Of a stretch of DNA of 64,000 bases, positions 60,214-64,000 are shown piece by piece. Below the pieces are notes generated by a model, which did not search any database, was not told the DNA's origin, and saw nothing but the letters and a program-made list of their open reading frames with translations. Every line of letters starts with the position of its first letter. The stretch's first letter is position 1. Made by a program: the position numbers and the translations under genes. The stretch lies in assembly GCA_032209605.1 (NCBI GenBank), contig JASFXZ010000078.1:186001-250000 (forward strand). Direction: 5' to 3'. The DNA is from Mactromeris polynyma. Lineage: Eukaryota; Mollusca; Bivalvia; Venerida; Mactridae.

Positions 60214-60994
60214 CTTGAACTTCTATGTGCAGTTTGTTGTAAAGGCAAACAATGAATTTAAATTAAATGACATTGTTATAATACAAGGGGCCTAGGTCCG
60301 GACTGTTATCGTAGAATATTGGAATAAGAAATTTGTTTCAGAATGCTGTAAACAGCAACTGTTTTCACAATTTTATCAACAGCTGCTTTAAGCACAGAAA
60401 TGGCAGGTGGTAGGTCAGCTGATGATGTTGTAAGCTACATTAGTAAGTCATGGAATAGAGATTTTAGTCATGGCAGATAGCTAATTATGCCATTATTCTA
60501 AATTGTATTCCTCTAAATGCTTTGTACATGAACTGCCAGAGGGTTAATGCTATTTATCTTTTTGCCACACCTTCCGCTCTCTGCCCTGTTAATGACTGAA
60601 ATACCTGCTACTGTCCATTAGGCAATTTTTGTGGTTTTGTAAAAGGGAAGTAAGTCTGAATTTCTGTTGTATAAATATGTAATTGCAGTTACTTCCCCTA
60701 GATACGATGTGCAGACTCTTTAAAGAGAGACTACTGGTGGAGTTAATATTAATTTCCCCTTGAAGTTGTCTACCTTGCATTGTTGGTTGACAATGATATA
60801 CTGTGTCATCTGTGCAGCCCTTTCTCAGAGCATTGTGGCTGTTGAAAGATTGTTAATACTTATATTATTAATTAATAAAGATATCATTTGACCAGAATAT
60901 ATTTTCTCCACTCAACCACTAAAGTCTGATGAAGTTCGGCTCATGATCTTTGGTACTTGATCACACATTTTGCATTATATTGGATTGTACACCA
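60214..60994. other. Unassigned non-coding stretch
   Basis: No supported gene. The 63-codon minus ORF at 60589-60780 is not called. Confidence 0.4.
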
Positions 60995-63024
60995 CAATCA
61001 GAGGACTTGAACATCCAAACTATGTGTTGGTTGGCTGTAAATCGGAGGACTTAAACACCCAAACCTTTCATTGGTTGGTTGACCATCAGAGGTTTTAAAC
61101 ATCCAAACCATTTGTTGATTGGTTGACAAGCAGAGGACTTGAACATCCAAACCATTTGTTGGTTGGTTGACAATCAGAGGACTTATACATCCAAACCATT
61201 TGTTGGTTGGTTGACAATCAGAGGACTTGAACATCCAAACCATTTGTTGGTTGGTTGACAATCAGAGGACTTATACATCCAAACCATTTGTTGATTGGTT
61301 GACAATCAGAGGACTTGAACATCCAAACCATTTGTTGGTTGGTTGACAATCAGAGGACTTATACATCCAAACCATTTGTTGATTGGTTGACAATCAGAGG
61401 ACTTGAACATCCAAACCATTTGTTGGTTGGTTGACAATCAGAGGACTTATACATCCAAACCATTTGTTGGTTGGTTGATAATCAGAGGACTTATACATCC
61501 AATCCATTTGTTGATTGGTTGACAATCAGAGGACTTGAACATCCAAACAATTTGTTGGTTGGTTGACAATCAGAGATCTTATACATCCAAACCATTTGTT
61601 GATTGGTTGACAATCAGAGGACTTATACATCCAAACCATATGTTGATTGGTTGACCATCAGAGGACTAGCATCCAAACCATTTGTTGGTTGGTTGACAAT
61701 CAGAGAGGACTTATACATCCAAACCATTTGATGGTTGGTTGACAATCAGAGGACTTATACATCCAAACCATTTGTTGATTGGTTGACCATCAGAAGACTT
61801 GAACATCCAAACCATTTGTTGGTTGGTTGACAATCAGAGGACTTACACATCCAAACCATTTGTTGGTTGGTTGACAATCAGAGGACTTATACATCCAAAC
61901 CATTTGTTGGTTGGTTGACAATCAGAGGACTTATACATCCAAACCGTTTGTTGGTTGGTTGACAATCAGAGGACTTATACATCCAAACCATTTGTTGATT
62001 GGTTGACAATCAGAGGACTTATACATCCAAACCATTTGTTGGTTGGTTGACAATCAGAGGACTTATACATCCAAACCATTTGTTGGTTGGTTGACAATCA
62101 GAGGACTTGAACATCCAAACCATTTGTTGATTGGTTGACCATCAGAAGACTTGAACATCCAAACCATTTGTTGGTTGGTTGACAATCAGAGGACTTATAC
62201 ATCCAAACCATATGTTGATTGGCTGACAATCAGAGGACTTGAACATCCAAACCATATGTTGATTGGTTGACCATCAGAAGACTTGAACATCCAAACCATT
62301 TGTTGGTTGGTTGACAATCAGAGGACTTATACATCCAAACCATTTGTTGATTGGTTGACCATCAGAGGACTTGAACATCCAAACCATTTGTTGATTGGCT
62401 GACAATCAGAGGACTTGAACATCCAAACCATTTTTTGGTTGGTTGACAATCAGAGGACTTATACATCCAAACCATATGTTGATTGGCTGACAATCAGAGG
62501 ACTTGAACATCCAAACCATTTGTTGGTTGGTTGACAATCAGAGGTCTTATACATCCAAACCATATGTTGATTGGTTGACCATCAGAGGACTTTAGCATCC
62601 AAACCATTTGTTGAATGGTTGACAATCAGAGGACTTTAGCATCCAAACCATTTGTTGAATGGTTGACAATCAGAGGACTTGAACATCCAAACCATTGGTT
62701 GGTTGGTTGACAATCAGAGGACTTATACATCCAAACCATATGTTGATTGGCTGACAATCAGAGGACTTGAACATCCAAACCATTTGTTGGTTGGTTGACA
62801 ATCAGAGGTCTTATACATCCAAACCATATGTTGATTGGTTGACCGTCAGAGGACTTTAGCATCCAAACCATTTGTTGAATGGTTGACCATCAGAGGACTT
62901 TAGCATCCAAACCATTTGTTGAATGGTTGACAATCAGAGGACTTGAACATCCAAACCATTTGTTGGATGGTTGACAATCAGAGGACTTGAACATCCAAAC
63001 CATTTGTTGGATGGTTGACAATCA
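60995..63024. repeat. 44-bp satellite-like array, about 46 copies
   Basis: Unit: CAATCAGAGGACTTATACAT then CCAAACCATTTGTTGGTTGG then TTGA. Variants pair up: GAACATCC or ATACATCC, and TTGGTTGG, TTGATTGG or TTGAATGG. At 61141-61450 two types alternate, giving an 88-bp period. CCAAACCA and TGGTTGG within each unit are near-complementary and could fold. The last third adds GACTTTAGCATCC types. ORFs at 60998-61261 and 62934-63284 are array artefacts. Confidence 0.97.
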
Positions 63025-64000
63025 TGTCGGCATCCTTGCCATAAATTCACTGCTAGTTTTTTCCAATGGTGTGTGAAATGAAACAAAACATCAGTATTAT
63101 CATAGATTGTGTGAAGGATAATACCCTGCTGTAGAACATGCTTATAAAATGTATGATAAGATTGATCCCTATGTTCTGTACTAGACAACATATGTCTGTA
63201 TGACATTATGTAGGATCTACTGTCTACTGGTAGATATATATCAAGGAAGGCACAGAATGGTGCCCCATTAGTTACTGATGTCATATACCAGACATTCAGA
63301 CTGGATTCATGGTATATCTATGATGAATTATGATAGCCAATGGGTTACCACAATGTAATATCATTTGTTATTTTAATAAAAGATCTGTCTGATATTCACA
63401 AATATTGCCAACAATGGACTTATGATATTGTCTACACTTGAAAGAAATAGAATCGGAGTACTTTGTCATTCATACTTCAGTCTCAACGTTCTCTGTATAC
63501 AGCAATATCTGTGGAAGTCTCTTTTATTAGCTAGTCAATACTTTCATTTATCATTTAGAGAAAACGATTGTTATCATTAAAAAAGCAGTGTACTATTATG
63601 TATGCTGCTATCACATTACTTCAAAGAAATTCCTCTGCCAGTGCTTTATGCTCTTTTCTGACTCCGGTCCTACAATCAACTTAAAATCTTAAACATTAAA
63701 TGACAATAATTAAAGTTTTGGAGTAAGCACATTATTGTTGACAACTATTACTCACAATCATGAGTTACGGTCCTTTCTCTAATAAAGTTGTGTTATATCA
63801 GTTGCTACATGTAAGTTTAAAGATTTATTCTCAAACTGTTGGTAAATTTTGATGTATGTCTTTAATCTAAAAAGTGTTGTAACTTCAAACATTTATTATT
63901 GCGCTGTCGCCAGATTTTGACCCTAAAGCTTATGCAAATGTACCGAAATAATCTTGGTATAAGATAACTTCTTGTAACGACCTATATTGTTTTCTAGTTT
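63025..64000. other. Unassigned non-coding stretch
   Basis: AT-rich end of the window; no supported feature. Confidence 0.4.

Noticed and set aside
10367..63024. Tandem arrays as CRISPR
   Set aside because: Units are contiguous with no unique spacers between conserved repeats, no cas genes, and the sequence is eukaryotic in character.
10367..63024. Three arrays (12, 17 and 44 bp) each with about 46 copies
   Set aside because: Counts are approximate because of indels and variants; equal numbers are most likely coincidence.

Overview
The window is AT-rich, gene-poor eukaryotic DNA that looks like intron and intergenic sequence from an animal nuclear genome. There is no operon layout and there are no ribosome-binding sites. 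No reading frame longer than about 130 codons occurs outside tandem repeats. Minisatellites, short palindromic transposons and tRNA-derived SINEs are abundant. This content resembles a marine invertebrate, most likely a mollusc or another lophotrochozoan. That placement is inference from repeat style, not from a diagnostic gene.

Gene signal is sparse and all on the + strand. A possible last exon with a polyadenylation signal lies at 893-1154. A possible C-terminal coding exon lies at 23500-23574, followed by two AATAAA sites near 23980. A CpG-rich, promoter-like patch (25678-25876) and a possible non-coding exon (26552-26769) come next. The best gene evidence is a short exon at 48984-49067 with a good acceptor, a start codon, a classic signal peptide and a GTAAGT donor in phase 1. 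It reads as the first coding exon of a secreted or membrane protein. One coherent but unproven model is a gene ending near 24 kb, then a second gene starting near 25.8 kb and splicing across more than 20 kb of intron to the signal-peptide exon.

Repeats dominate the rest. Tandem arrays: 12 bp (10367-10923), 21 bp (13290-13353), ATC-type (16248-16524), 17 bp (17962-18742), 43 bp (21120-21690), a 260-bp higher-order array of 28- and 51-bp units (29814-30501), 45 bp x2 (44021-44110), 27 bp (44823-45231), 10 bp switching to 4 bp (47046-47379), 73/74 bp (49329-49763) and 44 bp (60995-63024, about 46 copies). Dispersed elements: seven copies of a TA-flanked, pogo/Tigger-like MITE family starting CAGTAAAACCTC; two related families (three and two copies); two hairpin families each present twice; one complete tRNA-derived SINE with target-site duplication plus three tail fragments; and a tRNA-like sequence with an abnormal anticodon loop.

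I found no CRISPR array, rRNA, viral or bacterial-type system, and no convincing new multi-gene system. The most informative items are the hidden signal-peptide exon, the MITE family and the internal structure of the tandem arrays.
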